62,210 nt of DNA from an uncultured Clostridia bacterium (GTDB lineage: Bacteria > Bacillota > Clostridia > Christensenellales > UBA1242). Position numbers and translations under genes: made by a program. The stretch is taken from contig CALWDZ010000008.1 of assembly GCA_944376845.1 (NCBI GenBank), forward strand, positions 1 through 62,210. The letters run 5' to 3'. Positions within the stretch are counted from its first letter, which is position 1. Every line of letters starts with the position of its first letter. This document shows, in pieces, positions 18,034-27,385 of this stretch. Below the pieces are notes generated by a model. That model did not search any database. It was not told the origin of the DNA and was given only the letters and a program-made list of their open reading frames with translations.

Positions 18034-19581
18034 ATGAAAGCCTATGTTAAAAACACTCTAATTTTAAGTATATGCATGCTTGTATCAAAAATGCTAGGTG
18101 CACTTTATAGGATACCACTCTCCAATATACTTGGTACAGAGGGTATTGGACTTTATCAAATGGTATTTCCAGTTTATTCATTGTTTTTGGTGGCAATAAC
18201 GGGTGGTATGCCAACATACGTAGCACAACGCATTTCTTCTTTTCGTGCAAGGAGAGAAAACGAGAAAATGCGAGTGCTTGTTAAAAATTGTATCTTCTTA
18301 AGTGTACTCATTGCTATTGTATTTTGCCTTATACTTATAATATTTGCAAAGCCCTTATCAACTCTTCAAGGCAATTCATCTGCATACCTTGGTTATATAA
18401 CCGTTGCAATAAGTATCATATTTTCTAGTATCACTTGTGTGTATAAAGGTTATTTTCAAGGTATGGAAACTATGGCATACAATGCAAGTGCAACAATAAT
18501 AGAACAACTATGCAAACTTAGTTTTGGACTTTTGGGTGCAATTTTGCTTGGGAAATATGGTGTAATATATTCCGTTGCGGGTGCTTTTTTAGGAGTGCTG
18601 TTAAGCGAACTTGTTACATTTGTGTTTATGTTTATTCTGTATCAAAAAAATAAACAACACGCATCAAAAGTTTACATAAAGGGTATATATTTAAAAAACA
18701 TTTTTAAACAATTTGTTCCACTTGGTTTGTCATCTATTATTTTACCATTATCTTCATGTATTGATAGTTTTTTAGTCATAAATTTACTAACATATATTGG
18801 CTACGAAGTTTTTGAGTCGACTTCTCTTTTTGGCATCGCCACTGGTATGGTGAGCCCTTTTGTTAATTTTCCAGTACTTTTGTTTGGAACTATTTGTACT
18901 GCATTTTTGCCTACCTTAGTAAGTATGCTTGAAAAAGGTGAAGATACCAAAGATGTTGTAGGTGGAACTTATTTTTTTGTTTGGCTTTTTTGTGTTCCAT
19001 GCGCTCTTGGTTTTATAGGTATAGCACCTAATATCATTACCTTGTTTTTCCCAGCAATTGAAAGTGCTTACATAAGATTAGCCGTAGTTTATCTGCAAAT
19101 ATCTGCATTCAATATTATATACCTTTCTATTGCCAACATTTCGTATAGCATATTAAATAGTCTTGGAAAATTTTATTTGCCACTTATATCTCAAGGTGTT
19201 GGTTTTTTAATCAAGACAATAATGTTTGTTTTAATAATATTATTTACAAATTTAGGTATTTTGTCACTTGCAATTGCGGTCACTTGCGGTGATGCTTTGT
19301 CATGTATAATCGCTTTACTTTTAACAAGAAAAAAAATACAAATACAATTAAAAATAAAAAATGTTTTAGTTCCAGTTTTTGCATCTATTTTAATGTTTAT
19401 ATGCGTAATTTTGGCTAATAAATATTTATTATTAAATGAGTACATAAAAATTATTATAATGGTATTTATTGCAATATTTGTATACTTTTCAATATGTTTT
19501 GTTTTCCGTATAATATCATTAAAAGATATAAAAGATATGTTTAATAAAAATAAAAATGTAAATAAAATTAAATATGAATAA
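18034..19581 (+). CDS. SpoVB-like oligosaccharide/lipid flippase (MATE/MOP superfamily)
   Basis: About 515 residues with 13-14 hydrophobic segments. The start MKAYVKNTLILSICMLVSKMLGALYRIPLSNILG, with GTEGIGLYQMVFPVYSLFLVAITGGMP, is the signature of stage V sporulation protein B and related PST exporters that flip lipid-linked cell-wall or cortex precursors. An upstream TTG (17998) is in frame, but no Shine-Dalgarno supports either start. TTGCAT-18-AAAAAT ends six bases before ATG 18034, which fits a weak leaderless promoter. The HU-like gene overlaps its 3' end by 8 bases. Whether it serves the spore cortex or vegetative wall cannot be told. Confidence 0.85.
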   Translation: MKAYVKNTLILSICMLVSKMLGALYRIPLSNILGTEGIGLYQMVFPVYSLFLVAITGGMPTYVAQRISSFRARRENEKMRVLVKNCIFLSVLIAIVFCLILIIFAKPLSTLQGNSSAYLGYITVAISIIFSSITCVYKGYFQGMETMAYNASATIIEQLCKLSFGLLGAILLGKYGVIYSVAGAFLGVLLSELVTFVFMFILYQKNKQHASKVYIKGIYLKNIFKQFVPLGLSSIILPLSSCIDSFLVINLLTYIGYEVFESTSLFGIATGMVSPFVNFPVLLFGTICTAFLPTLVSMLEKGEDTKDVVGGTYFFVWLFCVPCALGFIGIAPNIITLFFPAIESAYIRLAVVYLQISAFNIIYLSIANISYSILNSLGKFYLPLISQGVGFLIKTIMFVLIILFTNLGILSLAIAVTCGDALSCIIALLLTRKKIQIQLKIKNVLVPVFASILMFICVILANKYLLLNEYIKIIIMVFIAIFVYFSICFVFRIISLKDIKDMFNKNKNVNKIKYE

Positions 19582-19834
19582 AAAACAATTTATTGATGAA
19601 TTAAAAAATAGAATAAATATGCCAAGAAATGTTGTTGAAAATAATTTAGATATTACAATTGAACTTTTAAAAGAAATTTTATTTAAGGGCGAAAAAGTGA
19701 AATTAAAAAATTTTGGTAGTTTTTATTTTAAACAATATAAAGAGCGTCTGTTTTTTAATCCGCACACAAATTCAAAAACATATCTTCCACCTAAAAAAGT
19801 AATAGTATTTAAGTGCAGTAAAAGATTGATTTAA
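19574..19834 (+). CDS. HU/IHF-family DNA-binding protein
   Basis: This 86-residue protein has the HU fold: an N-terminal helical pair (MNKKQFIDELKNRIN), then VKLKNFGSFYF, matching the GFGSF signature, and FNPHTNSKTYLPPKKVIVFKCSKRL for the arm and last helix. The arm has FNPHT where HU has RNPxT, so the DNA-intercalating Pro is kept. It overlaps the end of the SpoVB-like gene by 8 bases and is probably translationally coupled. It is more divergent than a main HU and could be a specialised paralogue. Confidence 0.8.
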   Translation: MNKKQFIDELKNRINMPRNVVENNLDITIELLKEILFKGEKVKLKNFGSFYFKQYKERLFFNPHTNSKTYLPPKKVIVFKCSKRLI

Positions 19835-19860
19835 TTAAAAAATAATAGTAAACTAACTTT

Positions 19861-20790
19861 ATGAAAATAAAAGATATAGAAGTTGGTAATTTGTTTTTGG
19901 CACCAATGGCAGGTGTAAGTGATGTCGGCTTTAGAAAGGTTTGTAAAATGTTCGGCGCTGACCTTACATATGTTGAAATGATAAATGCCAATGCGCTTTT
20001 GCATGAAAATAGGCATACAAAAAAATTGCTTGAAACGGCAGATAATGAAAACATAAAAGTGGTGCAGATTTTTGGTCATGACCCACTTATTTTGGCAAAG
20101 GCTGTGCAAAGTCCACTTCTTGAAAAGTTTGATATAATAGACATAAACTTCGGTTGTCCAGCACCTAAAATTGTTAAAAACGGTGATGGCAGTGCACTAC
20201 TCAAGCATCTTGATACTATTGCTAGCATTTGCAAAAGTTGCACAAGTGCAACTAAAAAACCAGTGACTGCAAAAATAAGAATAGGTTTTGATGCTGATGA
20301 AAATATCGCTGCTGAGGTTGCAAAAATTTGTGAGGAGAATGGTATATCTGCAATAACCGTTCATGGTAGAACAAGAGCACAGATGTATAGCGGAACAGTT
20401 GACTATGAAACTATAAAAAAGGTCAAACAAAGTGTGTCAATTCCAGTTATTGGAAACGGCGATGTCGTGGACGCTGAGTCATACAAAAAAATGCTTGATA
20501 CAGGCGTGGATGGCGTAATGATTGGTCGCGGTGCACTTGGCAGACCGTGGATATTTGCTGAACTTAAAGGTAAAAATGTGGAAGATAAATTTGAAGCAAT
20601 TAAATGCCATGTCGACACTTTAAGAAAATATTATACTGATGAAGAACTATGTATAACACTTCGAAAACATTTTTTGTGGTATATTAGAGATATCCCTGGG
20701 GCAGCGAAATATAGGCTTATGCTTGCGACCACAAAAAATCTTGACGAAAGTTTAAATATATTAAAAGAAGTATATTTAAGCAAACATTAA
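19861..20790 (+). CDS. dus: tRNA-dihydrouridine synthase (DusB type)
   Basis: The 309-residue flavoprotein reduces uridine to dihydrouridine in tRNA D-loops. Visible motifs are LAPMAGVSDVGFRK (residues 13-26), VQIFGHDP, DINFGCPAPKI with catalytic Cys99, the HGRTRAQMYSG loop and GNGDVVDAESYKKML for FMN phosphate binding. Length and order are standard. There is no Shine-Dalgarno; TTGATT (19826-19831), 17 bases, TAAACT (19849-19854) and six bases lead to the ATG, a weak version of the leaderless pattern. A terminator follows. Confidence 0.95.
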   Translation: MKIKDIEVGNLFLAPMAGVSDVGFRKVCKMFGADLTYVEMINANALLHENRHTKKLLETADNENIKVVQIFGHDPLILAKAVQSPLLEKFDIIDINFGCPAPKIVKNGDGSALLKHLDTIASICKSCTSATKKPVTAKIRIGFDADENIAAEVAKICEENGISAITVHGRTRAQMYSGTVDYETIKKVKQSVSIPVIGNGDVVDAESYKKMLDTGVDGVMIGRGALGRPWIFAELKGKNVEDKFEAIKCHVDTLRKYYTDEELCITLRKHFLWYIRDIPGAAKYRLMLATTKNLDESLNILKEVYLSKH

Positions 20791-20798
20791 GTTTTTGC

Positions 20799-20838
20799 TC
20801 ACCAGACTTTTATTAAAAATTGTTTGGTGATTTTTTTT
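20799..20838 (+). terminator. Rho-independent terminator of dus
   Basis: TCACCAGAC pairs with GTTTGGTGA (one G-T pair) and is followed by eight T residues. Confidence 0.85.
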
Positions 20839-20872
20839 AAATTTTATACAATATAATAAAGCGAGGGATGAA

Positions 20873-22054
20873 ATGAAAAGAACAATTAAAGATATTGATG
20901 TACAGGGCAAAAGAGTTTTTTTAAGAGTTGATTTTAATGTTCCGCTTGATGATAGCGGTAACATAACCGATGCCAGTCGTATTGTAAAAGAATTGCCAAC
21001 CATTAAATACTTAATATCTCATGGTGCAAGGGTAATTATCTGCACGCACCTTGGCAGACCAAAAGGAGAGCCAAACCCAAGGCTTTCAACTATTGTTATT
21101 GCAAAGTATTTGGTTGGGGTGTTGCATTGCAAAATCAAATTTTCACCAACTGCTATTGGCGATGAAGTAAAAAAGATGGCTGACGAATTGCAAGACGGCG
21201 AAGTTTTGGTTTTGGAAAATATTAGGTTTTATAAAGAGGAAGAAGAAAATTCACCAATCTTTGCGAACAAACTTGCACAACTTGCCGACATTTATGTCAA
21301 TGATGCTTTTGGTACTGCACACCGAAAACACGCATCTATTTACGGTGTTGCAAAACTTCTTCCAAACGCTGTTGGTTTTTTAATGGGCAATGAAATAAAT
21401 ACTATTTCTGAAGTTTTGGAAAATCCAGAACATCCTTTTGTTGCAATTCTTGGCGGTGCAAAAGTTAGCGATAAATTGGGAGTTGTTCACAACTTAATCA
21501 AACTTTGTGATACTGTCTTAATTGGTGGTGGAATGGCTTATACTTTTTTAAAGGCACAAGGCGCCAATATTGGAAAATCGCTTTATGAAGAGCAGTGCTT
21601 AGAAGATGCGAAGGCAATACTCAAAGAAGCGCAAGAAAATGGAAAGGAGATTATACTCCCTATTGACCATGTCGCTTCTACAATACTTAGTCCAAATGCA
21701 ACTGTAATAAAAATTGCAACAAAAGATATTCCAGATTCACTTGTGGGGCTTGACATTGGCAAAAAAACAATTAAAGTTTTTGTCAAAAAAATCAAACAAG
21801 CCAAAACAGTTATTTGGAACGGACCAATGGGCGTGTTTGAGTATGAAGCATTTGAAAACGGTACAAAAAAGATTGCCAAAGCCGTTGCTAAAAACAAAGG
21901 AAAAACTATCGTTGGTGGTGGAGATAGTATAGCGGCATTACATGCGCTTAAACTAGATAAAGATATATACCATATTTCCACTGGCGGCGGTGCAAGTTTA
22001 AAATTGATTGCAGGCGAAAGTCTACCAGGTGTGGATGTTATAAGCGACATTTAA
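20873..22054 (+). CDS. pgk: Phosphoglycerate kinase
   Basis: The 393-residue glycolytic enzyme makes ATP from 1,3-bisphosphoglycerate. It shows RVDFNVPLD, the substrate-binding THLGRPKG, VLENIRFYKEEE, the VAILGGAKVSDKLGV hinge, NGPMGVFE and the C-terminal VGGGDS. Length is normal. A GAGGG Shine-Dalgarno precedes the ATG, and tpiA begins 9 bases after the stop. The usual partners gap, gpmI and eno are not in the window. Confidence 0.98.
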   Translation: MKRTIKDIDVQGKRVFLRVDFNVPLDDSGNITDASRIVKELPTIKYLISHGARVIICTHLGRPKGEPNPRLSTIVIAKYLVGVLHCKIKFSPTAIGDEVKKMADELQDGEVLVLENIRFYKEEEENSPIFANKLAQLADIYVNDAFGTAHRKHASIYGVAKLLPNAVGFLMGNEINTISEVLENPEHPFVAILGGAKVSDKLGVVHNLIKLCDTVLIGGGMAYTFLKAQGANIGKSLYEEQCLEDAKAILKEAQENGKEIILPIDHVASTILSPNATVIKIATKDIPDSLVGLDIGKKTIKVFVKKIKQAKTVIWNGPMGVFEYEAFENGTKKIAKAVAKNKGKTIVGGGDSIAALHALKLDKDIYHISTGGGASLKLIAGESLPGVDVISDI

Positions 22055-22063
22055 GGAGTGTTT

Positions 22064-22804
22064 ATGAAAAAATTTGTTGTTGGTAATTTTAAAATGAACA
22101 CAACTCCAACCGAGTTTAGTTCATATTTAGATGAATTTTTACCAAGGATAAAGGAATGTAAAACAAATGTAATTTTTTGTCTTCCTGCAACTCACTTTCA
22201 TGTTGCCAAATCAAGACTTGATGCCACTAATATAAAGTTTGGTGCACAAAATATATCTTGTGAAGAAAGCGGTGCGTACACTGGCGAAATTTCAAGTGCA
22301 ATGGTCAAAGATTGTGGTGCAAACTACACTCTTGTTGGGCATAGTGAAGCACGCAGACATTTTAAGGAAACTTTAGAAGTAATAAACCAAAAGATAATAA
22401 GGGCACTTGCCGTAAATTTAAAAGTTATTTTGTGCATAGGCGAAACAAAGTATGAACGTGCAACAAAAAAGACCAAGATTTCACTAAAGCGCCAACTTGA
22501 TACGGCGCTTAAAGGGCTTTATGAAAATGAACTTAAAAACATTATCATAGCGTATGAGCCTATTTGGGCAATTGGTACTGGAAAAACGCCAAATGTAAAA
22601 GATATTGAAAGTACGGTAAATGATATAAGGGCAATAATCGCTGACAATTTTACACAACGTTCAGCAGATAAAATAAATATACTTTATGGTGGTAGCATAA
22701 ACGAAAATAACTTTGCACAGTTTGCAAAAATAAAAGGTATAAGTGGACTTTTGGTTGGTGGTGCATGTTTAAATCCAAAAAGTTTTGCTAATATTTGTAA
22801 ATAA
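22064..22804 (+). CDS. tpiA: Triosephosphate isomerase
   Basis: From ATG 22064 the product is 246 residues, preceded by AAGGAG; the in-frame GTG at 22058 overlaps that Shine-Dalgarno and is not the start. Motifs are VGNFKMN with the catalytic Lys, LVGHSEAR with the catalytic His, AYEPIWAIGTGK with the catalytic Glu, and YGGSINENN for phosphate binding. It interconverts DHAP and glyceraldehyde-3-phosphate and is co-transcribed with pgk. Confidence 0.98.
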   Translation: MKKFVVGNFKMNTTPTEFSSYLDEFLPRIKECKTNVIFCLPATHFHVAKSRLDATNIKFGAQNISCEESGAYTGEISSAMVKDCGANYTLVGHSEARRHFKETLEVINQKIIRALAVNLKVILCIGETKYERATKKTKISLKRQLDTALKGLYENELKNIIIAYEPIWAIGTGKTPNVKDIESTVNDIRAIIADNFTQRSADKINILYGGSINENNFAQFAKIKGISGLLVGGACLNPKSFANICK

Positions 22805-22825
22805 AAAAAGTGCTTTAAAAAGCAC
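22803..22825 (-). terminator. Terminator downstream of tRNA-Gly (minus strand)
   Basis: Read on the minus strand, GTGCTTT pairs with AAAGCAC and is followed by a run of seven T residues. It lies just after the tRNA 3' end and at the tail of the convergent tpiA. Confidence 0.75.
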
Positions 22826-22831
22826 ATTTCT

Positions 22832-22906
22832 TGGAGCGAAAGACGAGACTCGAACTCGCAACCGTTGCCTTGGGAAGGCAATGCTCTACCATTGAGCCAC
22901 TTCCGC
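22832..22906 (-). tRNA. tRNA-Gly (anticodon TCC)
   Basis: The minus strand folds as a full cloverleaf: acceptor GCGGAAG with CTTTCGC (one G-T pair), D-loop, anticodon loop CTTCCCA reading TCC, T arm with GGTTCGA-like GAGTTCGAGTC, and an encoded CCA end. A terminator follows. Confidence 0.95.
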
Positions 22907-22910
22907 AAAG

Positions 22911-23035
22911 GGAGATTCTTCGCTGTTGCTCAGAATGACACATATGTTGCGTCATTTCGAACTGCTTTAGCGGTTAGAAATCTACTATATTTAAAAAATA
23001 AACACTTTGATATTAACATAATATTATCTTAATTG
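22911..23035. repeat. Interspersed GTCATTCTGAG-type repeat behind tRNA-Gly
   Basis: GAGATTCTTCGCTG, CTCAGAATGACAC and GTCATTTCGAAC form an imperfect inverted pair of the same short repeat found elsewhere in the window. No gene is present in the stretch. Confidence 0.6.
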
Positions 23036-24538
23036 TCAAATATTTGGGTTGTATTCTTTTTCTAGTCTATTTTTTATTTTATTTGTTTCCTCTAGAACCA
23101 CGTCACTTTGTTTTAAATCATCTGGTAAACTTTTGATAAATTTTATTTTTTCTAGATTTGAAGATAATACTTCATTAAATATTTTTGTTAAAATTTCTTT
23201 GTTTGATAGCACATTTTTATCAACAAAAGGTAATATTTCTTTATATGTCTCTGGACTACTATCTATTAAAAACAAATTAAACTCAACATCTTTGGTGCTT
23301 TCAATAATATGGTCATCATCTATTTCCGCGCCACACCTTACAACGTTCCTTGATGCTAGTATATCTTTTACCATTTGCACAAGTTCGCTTTGTTTATTTG
23401 GTACAAACCTTGCGTTTTTGCTAAATATGTTTATTGTAAGTTCTCTTGAAAAATCACTCATATCCAATGGGCAAACATTGTCGTTTTCATCATATATGTA
23501 GCAACTAAGTAGCATATGGTTATAAAATTCTCCGCATTTTACTTCTTCGGGCAGGGTGATATTATCAAAGTTCTTATATTTACAAAAGTGTTTATACATT
23601 AAATGGCAATATTCAAGCATAGATTTTACGCGTAAACCTAAAAATCCCGAAGGTGTGTGGCTGTTTATATATTCTTTTTCTGTGTAAAAGAACTTAATTA
23701 AATCACTTTGAAGGTATTTTACAAAATATGTAAAATTATCTGTTCTTAAATGGTCAGGAGTGATTATATCTGAAAATAATATTTCTTTATTTTCATGCTT
23801 TGCCTTTCTTAGTGCCAAAGCAATAAGTGATTTATAACATTCAGTTAAAAGCAATCTTGTGTCGGGGGTATGTGTTACGCCAAAAATTAAATGACTTTTT
23901 GAAACATGCATATATGCGTCAAGAGCAAGTATAAATTTAATAGCCTTGTTCTCATTATCTAAATAAAATGCTTCTTTCATATAATTTAAAAGTGCGTCTA
24001 AGCCTTTTCCAGAGAAGTGTGCATCTTTGCATTTGTCACTACCAACCAATTTTTCAAGAGTGGCCATAATATTTGCACAAAAACTATAACAAGACACAAC
24101 ATCAGAAAAAGCTGTGCCGAGTGGCAAAAAACTTTCTGTATAGTGCTGGTTTAGTCCTTCATTTGCACCATATCCCAAATTACTTCTTAATATTTTTTTA
24201 TTATCAAGTTTAAAATCGCATCGTTTGTTAAGACCAATGTTGTAGCCATCATCTGTTTTTTCTAAACCGATTGCGTGCATGATTTCATGCAGGTACACAT
24301 CCATACTATTTATGCAATCTATTTTAATCATAATAGTATTTGTCTGTTCCAAAAATTCAGAACTTGATAAGTCATATTTGACATCAAGTGTTATATCGTT
24401 TAGTTTGTTTAAAATTCTTTCGTGAAGAAATGGTGGTGTGTTTTTTAAAATCACATCCAAAATTCTTGCACCAAAAGTTTGTATTGGTTCAAATCTTTTT
24501 ATCTGACGTGCATGTATCAATTTATTTGAATATTTCAT
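23036..24538 (-). CDS. Putative zincin-type metallopeptidase (HEIMH), uncharacterised
   Basis: From ATG 24538 the product is 500 residues and has no signal peptide. HEIMHAIG at residues ~84-91 fits the HExxH zinc motif of metallopeptidases, and GYGANEGLNQHYTE some 40 residues later could give the third ligand (NEG-type Glu). The rest is alpha-rich and unassigned. I chose 24538 over an in-frame TTG at 24580 because TTGACT-17-TATAAT ends exactly six bases before this ATG. The gene is divergent from alr. The substrate is unknown, and the peptidase call rests on these motifs only. Confidence 0.65.
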   Translation of the reverse strand: MKYSNKLIHARQIKRFEPIQTFGARILDVILKNTPPFLHERILNKLNDITLDVKYDLSSSEFLEQTNTIMIKIDCINSMDVYLHEIMHAIGLEKTDDGYNIGLNKRCDFKLDNKKILRSNLGYGANEGLNQHYTESFLPLGTAFSDVVSCYSFCANIMATLEKLVGSDKCKDAHFSGKGLDALLNYMKEAFYLDNENKAIKFILALDAYMHVSKSHLIFGVTHTPDTRLLLTECYKSLIALALRKAKHENKEILFSDIITPDHLRTDNFTYFVKYLQSDLIKFFYTEKEYINSHTPSGFLGLRVKSMLEYCHLMYKHFCKYKNFDNITLPEEVKCGEFYNHMLLSCYIYDENDNVCPLDMSDFSRELTINIFSKNARFVPNKQSELVQMVKDILASRNVVRCGAEIDDDHIIESTKDVEFNLFLIDSSPETYKEILPFVDKNVLSNKEILTKIFNEVLSSNLEKIKFIKSLPDDLKQSDVVLEETNKIKNRLEKEYNPNI

Positions 24539-24544
24539 AATGAT

Positions 24545-24573
24545 ATTATATGTTAAAATAGGCATATAGTCAA
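24545..24573 (-). promoter_or_regulatory. SigA-type leaderless promoter of the metallopeptidase-like gene
   Basis: On the minus strand TTGACT (24573-24568), a 17-base spacer, TATAAT (24550-24545), then six bases to the ATG at 24538. No Shine-Dalgarno is present. Confidence 0.8.
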
Positions 24574-24603
24574 TATTCAATTTTTTTTCATATATATAAA
24601 GCG

Positions 24604-25641
24604 ATGAAATATTTTTCTACAAAATATATTGATGCAAAAAATTTAATATACAATTACAAACTATTGTGTCAAAAGTCTGGGCACAATGTTATTGCCGTTG
24701 TCAAAGCAAATGCATATGGACATGGTGCGGAAAATATAGTGAATATTTTATCTCCATATTGCAATTTTTTTGCAACTGAAAATTTGCAAGAAGCAGTTGA
24801 TTTGCGAAAAATAAATAAAAAAATAAAACTAATTGTTCTTGGTTATTGCATTGATTTTCAAAAAGCAAAAGATGAAAATATTTGTGTAACATGTGACAGT
24901 CTTTCGCAGTTAAAAGAAATTGCGAAAATAAATGGTAAAATAAAAATACATCTAAAAATAAATACAGGGATGAATAGACTTGGAATAAAGACAAAACACC
25001 AATTTATTAAAATTTTAAAATTTATTAAAAAAAATCCAAAAATAATTTTAGATGGCATTTTTACTCATTGTTTTGAAAGTTCAAATAAAGAAATAACAAA
25101 TATTCAAATAGAAATATTTAAAAAATATTTAAAATTATTAAAAAAATTTAACTTTAAAAATTATATTGTTCATATTGGTGGCAGTGGACTTATTGATTAT
25201 AACCTTGATTTTGTAGATTTTGTTAGGTGTGGCATCGCACTTTATGGTTACCTTGAAAATGGTGTAAAAAAAGTACAAAAAATAAAAAGTCAGGTAATAA
25301 AAATAACGGGCGTTAAAAAAGGTGAGTTCGTAGGTTATGGCGAAACTAAAATAAGGTCAAATAAAAAAATTGCTGTAATTCCACTTGGCTATGCTGATGG
25401 ACTGCCTAGAAATTTTGAAAAACTTTATGTGCTTTTTGGCAAACAAAAACTAAATGTAATAGGCAAAATTTGTATGGATATGTTTATGGTGGATGTCACT
25501 CACACAAAGGTTGGTGTGGGTGATATGGTTACCGTATTTTATGATGCTAGTTTGTGGGCAAAAGGAACTTTTGACACGGAGTATGATGTTCTTACAAGAT
25601 TAAATAATGCAAGGACAAATATTGTTTTAGTTGAAAATTGA
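24604..25641 (+). CDS. alr: Alanine racemase
   Basis: This PLP enzyme makes D-Ala for peptidoglycan. The 345-residue protein has the PLP lysine in VVKANAYGHG (Lys34), the LKINTGMNRLG and IHIGGSG-like strands of the barrel, the catalytic-Tyr region FVGYGETK, and IPLGYADGLPRNF followed by GKICMDMFMVDVT. It is slightly shorter than average (~370). No Shine-Dalgarno is visible; TATATAAAGCG precedes the ATG. It is lysine- and AT-rich like its neighbours. Confidence 0.96.
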   Translation: MKYFSTKYIDAKNLIYNYKLLCQKSGHNVIAVVKANAYGHGAENIVNILSPYCNFFATENLQEAVDLRKINKKIKLIVLGYCIDFQKAKDENICVTCDSLSQLKEIAKINGKIKIHLKINTGMNRLGIKTKHQFIKILKFIKKNPKIILDGIFTHCFESSNKEITNIQIEIFKKYLKLLKKFNFKNYIVHIGGSGLIDYNLDFVDFVRCGIALYGYLENGVKKVQKIKSQVIKITGVKKGEFVGYGETKIRSNKKIAVIPLGYADGLPRNFEKLYVLFGKQKLNVIGKICMDMFMVDVTHTKVGVGDMVTVFYDASLWAKGTFDTEYDVLTRLNNARTNIVLVEN

Positions 25642-25671
25642 GAGTTTGTTTGCTATACTAGATATTAAGAT

Positions 25672-25945
25672 TCACTGTGTCACCCTGAGCAAAGCGAAGG
25701 GTCTCAAGATTTTTCGCTTCGCTCAGAATGACACATACTTGTGTCATGTTGAACAACGCTTGTGTCATGTTGAACTACAGTGAGACATCCAGAGATTCTT
25801 CGCTTCGCTCAGAATGACAGAAGAATAGAGATTCTTCGCTAGGCTCAGAATGACAAAATATGGCTCAGAATGACAAAATACACAGAATGACACAATACAC
25901 AGAATGACAATACAATATTTGACGCTCAGAATTGACATAAGAAAG
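25672..25945. repeat. Cluster of GTCATTCTGAG-type repeats with short tandem decay
   Basis: The ~310 bases between alr and rsmD hold no gene. GTCACCCTGAGC, TTCGCTTCGCTCAGAATGACA (several copies) and a doubled CTTGTGTCATGTTGAAC are visible, then four shortening copies of CAGAATGACAAAATA-like units that decay toward rsmD. The stretch could form several overlapping hairpins. Confidence 0.8.
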
Positions 25946-25952
25946 GAAAGAT

Positions 25953-26492
25953 ATGAGAGTTATAGCAGGAAAATACAGGGGCAAAAAATTAGAGTCACCT
26001 AAAACTACATCTATTCGTCCAACTGGGGATAAGGTCAAACAGGCAATATTTACCAAACTACAATTTTTTGTAGCAGATAAAAAGGTGCTTGACCTTTTTT
26101 CTGGTAGTGGTGCACTTGGCATTGAGGCGTTAAGTCGTGGGGCGAGCGACGTGGTTTTTGTTGACAGTGGTAAAGAAGGTTATAATTTAACAAAATCCAA
26201 CCTAAAAAGTGTTGGAGAAAATTGCAGGGTGATTTTTAGTTCTTTTGATGTTGCACTTGAAAAATTGACAGAAAAGTTTGACCTTATACTTATTGACCCG
26301 CCGTATAAGTCTGGTTATTATGAAAAGTGTCTTGAACTTATTTACAAAAACCACCTTTTGTCATCGCAAGGAATTATTGTGTGTGAGCGTGATAGAACAT
26401 TGCCATTTTCGACTCAGTATTTTGAACTTTTTGACACTAAAGACTATGGCACTGTTAGTGTAGATTATTTTAAATCAAAGGAAAATATATGA
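25953..26492 (+). CDS. rsmD: 16S rRNA (guanine966-N2)-methyltransferase RsmD
   Basis: The 179-residue SAM methyltransferase begins MRVIAGKYRGKKLESP and TSIRPTGDKVKQAIF, has VLDLFSGSGALGIEALSRGA as SAM loop and the catalytic LIDPPY. This is the family pattern for RsmD, which modifies G966 of 16S rRNA. The Shine-Dalgarno is AAAGGAAAG. Its stop overlaps the start of the glycosylase gene (ATGA), giving translational coupling. Confidence 0.95.
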   Translation: MRVIAGKYRGKKLESPKTTSIRPTGDKVKQAIFTKLQFFVADKKVLDLFSGSGALGIEALSRGASDVVFVDSGKEGYNLTKSNLKSVGENCRVIFSSFDVALEKLTEKFDLILIDPPYKSGYYEKCLELIYKNHLLSSQGIIVCERDRTLPFSTQYFELFDTKDYGTVSVDYFKSKENI

Positions 26493-27319
26493 AATACGAA
26501 GTACAAAAAGATAAAATCATTATTGAAGATATAAAAGATTTTGATATTTCGCACATATTAGAGTGCGGTCAGGTTTTTACATACAAAAAAAATAAAGATA
26601 TGGGCTATGACGTGTATTCGCTAGATAAGTTTGCAAATGTAAAATTTGATAAAAATAAATACATAATTACCACAAATGATCCGAAGTATTTTGTAAATTA
26701 TTTTGACCTTGATACCGATTATGCAACTATTAAGGCGGACATCGCAAGAAATGAATATATAACACAGGCGGTAAAATACGGTTATGGCATAAGAATATTA
26801 AAACAAAGTTTATTGGAAGTTATAATTGGCTTTATAATCTCAGCAAACAACAATATAAAACGAATAATGAAAACTATGCAAAGTTTGCGTGAATATGGCG
26901 ACAATATGGGGAACTATTATAGTTTTCCAACCCTTAAAAAGTTACACGAAATTTCTGTGGACGATTTTAAAAAAATGGGCGCAGGTTATAGGGCGGAATA
27001 TTTGTATAAAACAATTCGTATGCTTGATAATGTAAATTTGGAAGAAACAAAAAATTATGATACTCCAAAACTCAAAAAGTGGCTTTTGTCACTTTGCGGA
27101 GTGGGGCCAAAGGTAGCTGATTGTATTTTACTTTTTGGCTATGGCCGTTGTGACTGTTTTCCTGTGGATACATGGATAGAAAAAGTTTACATAGACATTT
27201 TTAAGAAAAAAGAAAATAGAATAAAAATGTCAGATGACCTTGTAAAGTATTTTGGCAAAAATGCAGGTTATGCTCAGCAATATCTTTTCTTTTACAAACG
27301 GTCATTTGACAATAAATAA
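26489..27319 (+). CDS. ogg: 8-oxoguanine DNA glycosylase / AP lyase (OGG1 type)
   Basis: This 276-residue base-excision repair enzyme has an OGG N-domain (FDISHILECGQVFTY) and a helix-hairpin-helix LSLCGVGPKVADCILLF with the Schiff-base Lys208, followed by the catalytic Asp227 in FPVDTW. These residues match OGG1-type bifunctional glycosylases acting on 8-oxoG. It overlaps rsmD by four bases. Confidence 0.92.
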   Translation: MKYEVQKDKIIIEDIKDFDISHILECGQVFTYKKNKDMGYDVYSLDKFANVKFDKNKYIITTNDPKYFVNYFDLDTDYATIKADIARNEYITQAVKYGYGIRILKQSLLEVIIGFIISANNNIKRIMKTMQSLREYGDNMGNYYSFPTLKKLHEISVDDFKKMGAGYRAEYLYKTIRMLDNVNLEETKNYDTPKLKKWLLSLCGVGPKVADCILLFGYGRCDCFPVDTWIEKVYIDIFKKKENRIKMSDDLVKYFGKNAGYAQQYLFFYKRSFDNK

Positions 27320-27325
27320 CAGGTA

Positions 27326-27354
27326 TTGCATTTTGTTATCGTATATGGTATAAT
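27326..27354 (+). promoter_or_regulatory. SigA-type promoter of nfeD-floA
   Basis: TTGCAT at 27326-27331, 17 bases, TATAAT at 27349-27354, then AAAAGGAGG and ATG at 27386. Confidence 0.8.
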
Positions 27355-27385
27355 GTGTACAAAATTTGGTTCAAAAGGAGGCAAT

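Noticed and set aside
24578..24580. TTG start giving a 514-residue form of the HEIMH protein
   Set aside because: It lies upstream of the -35/-10 pair that fits ATG 24538, so it would not be transcribed from that promoter.
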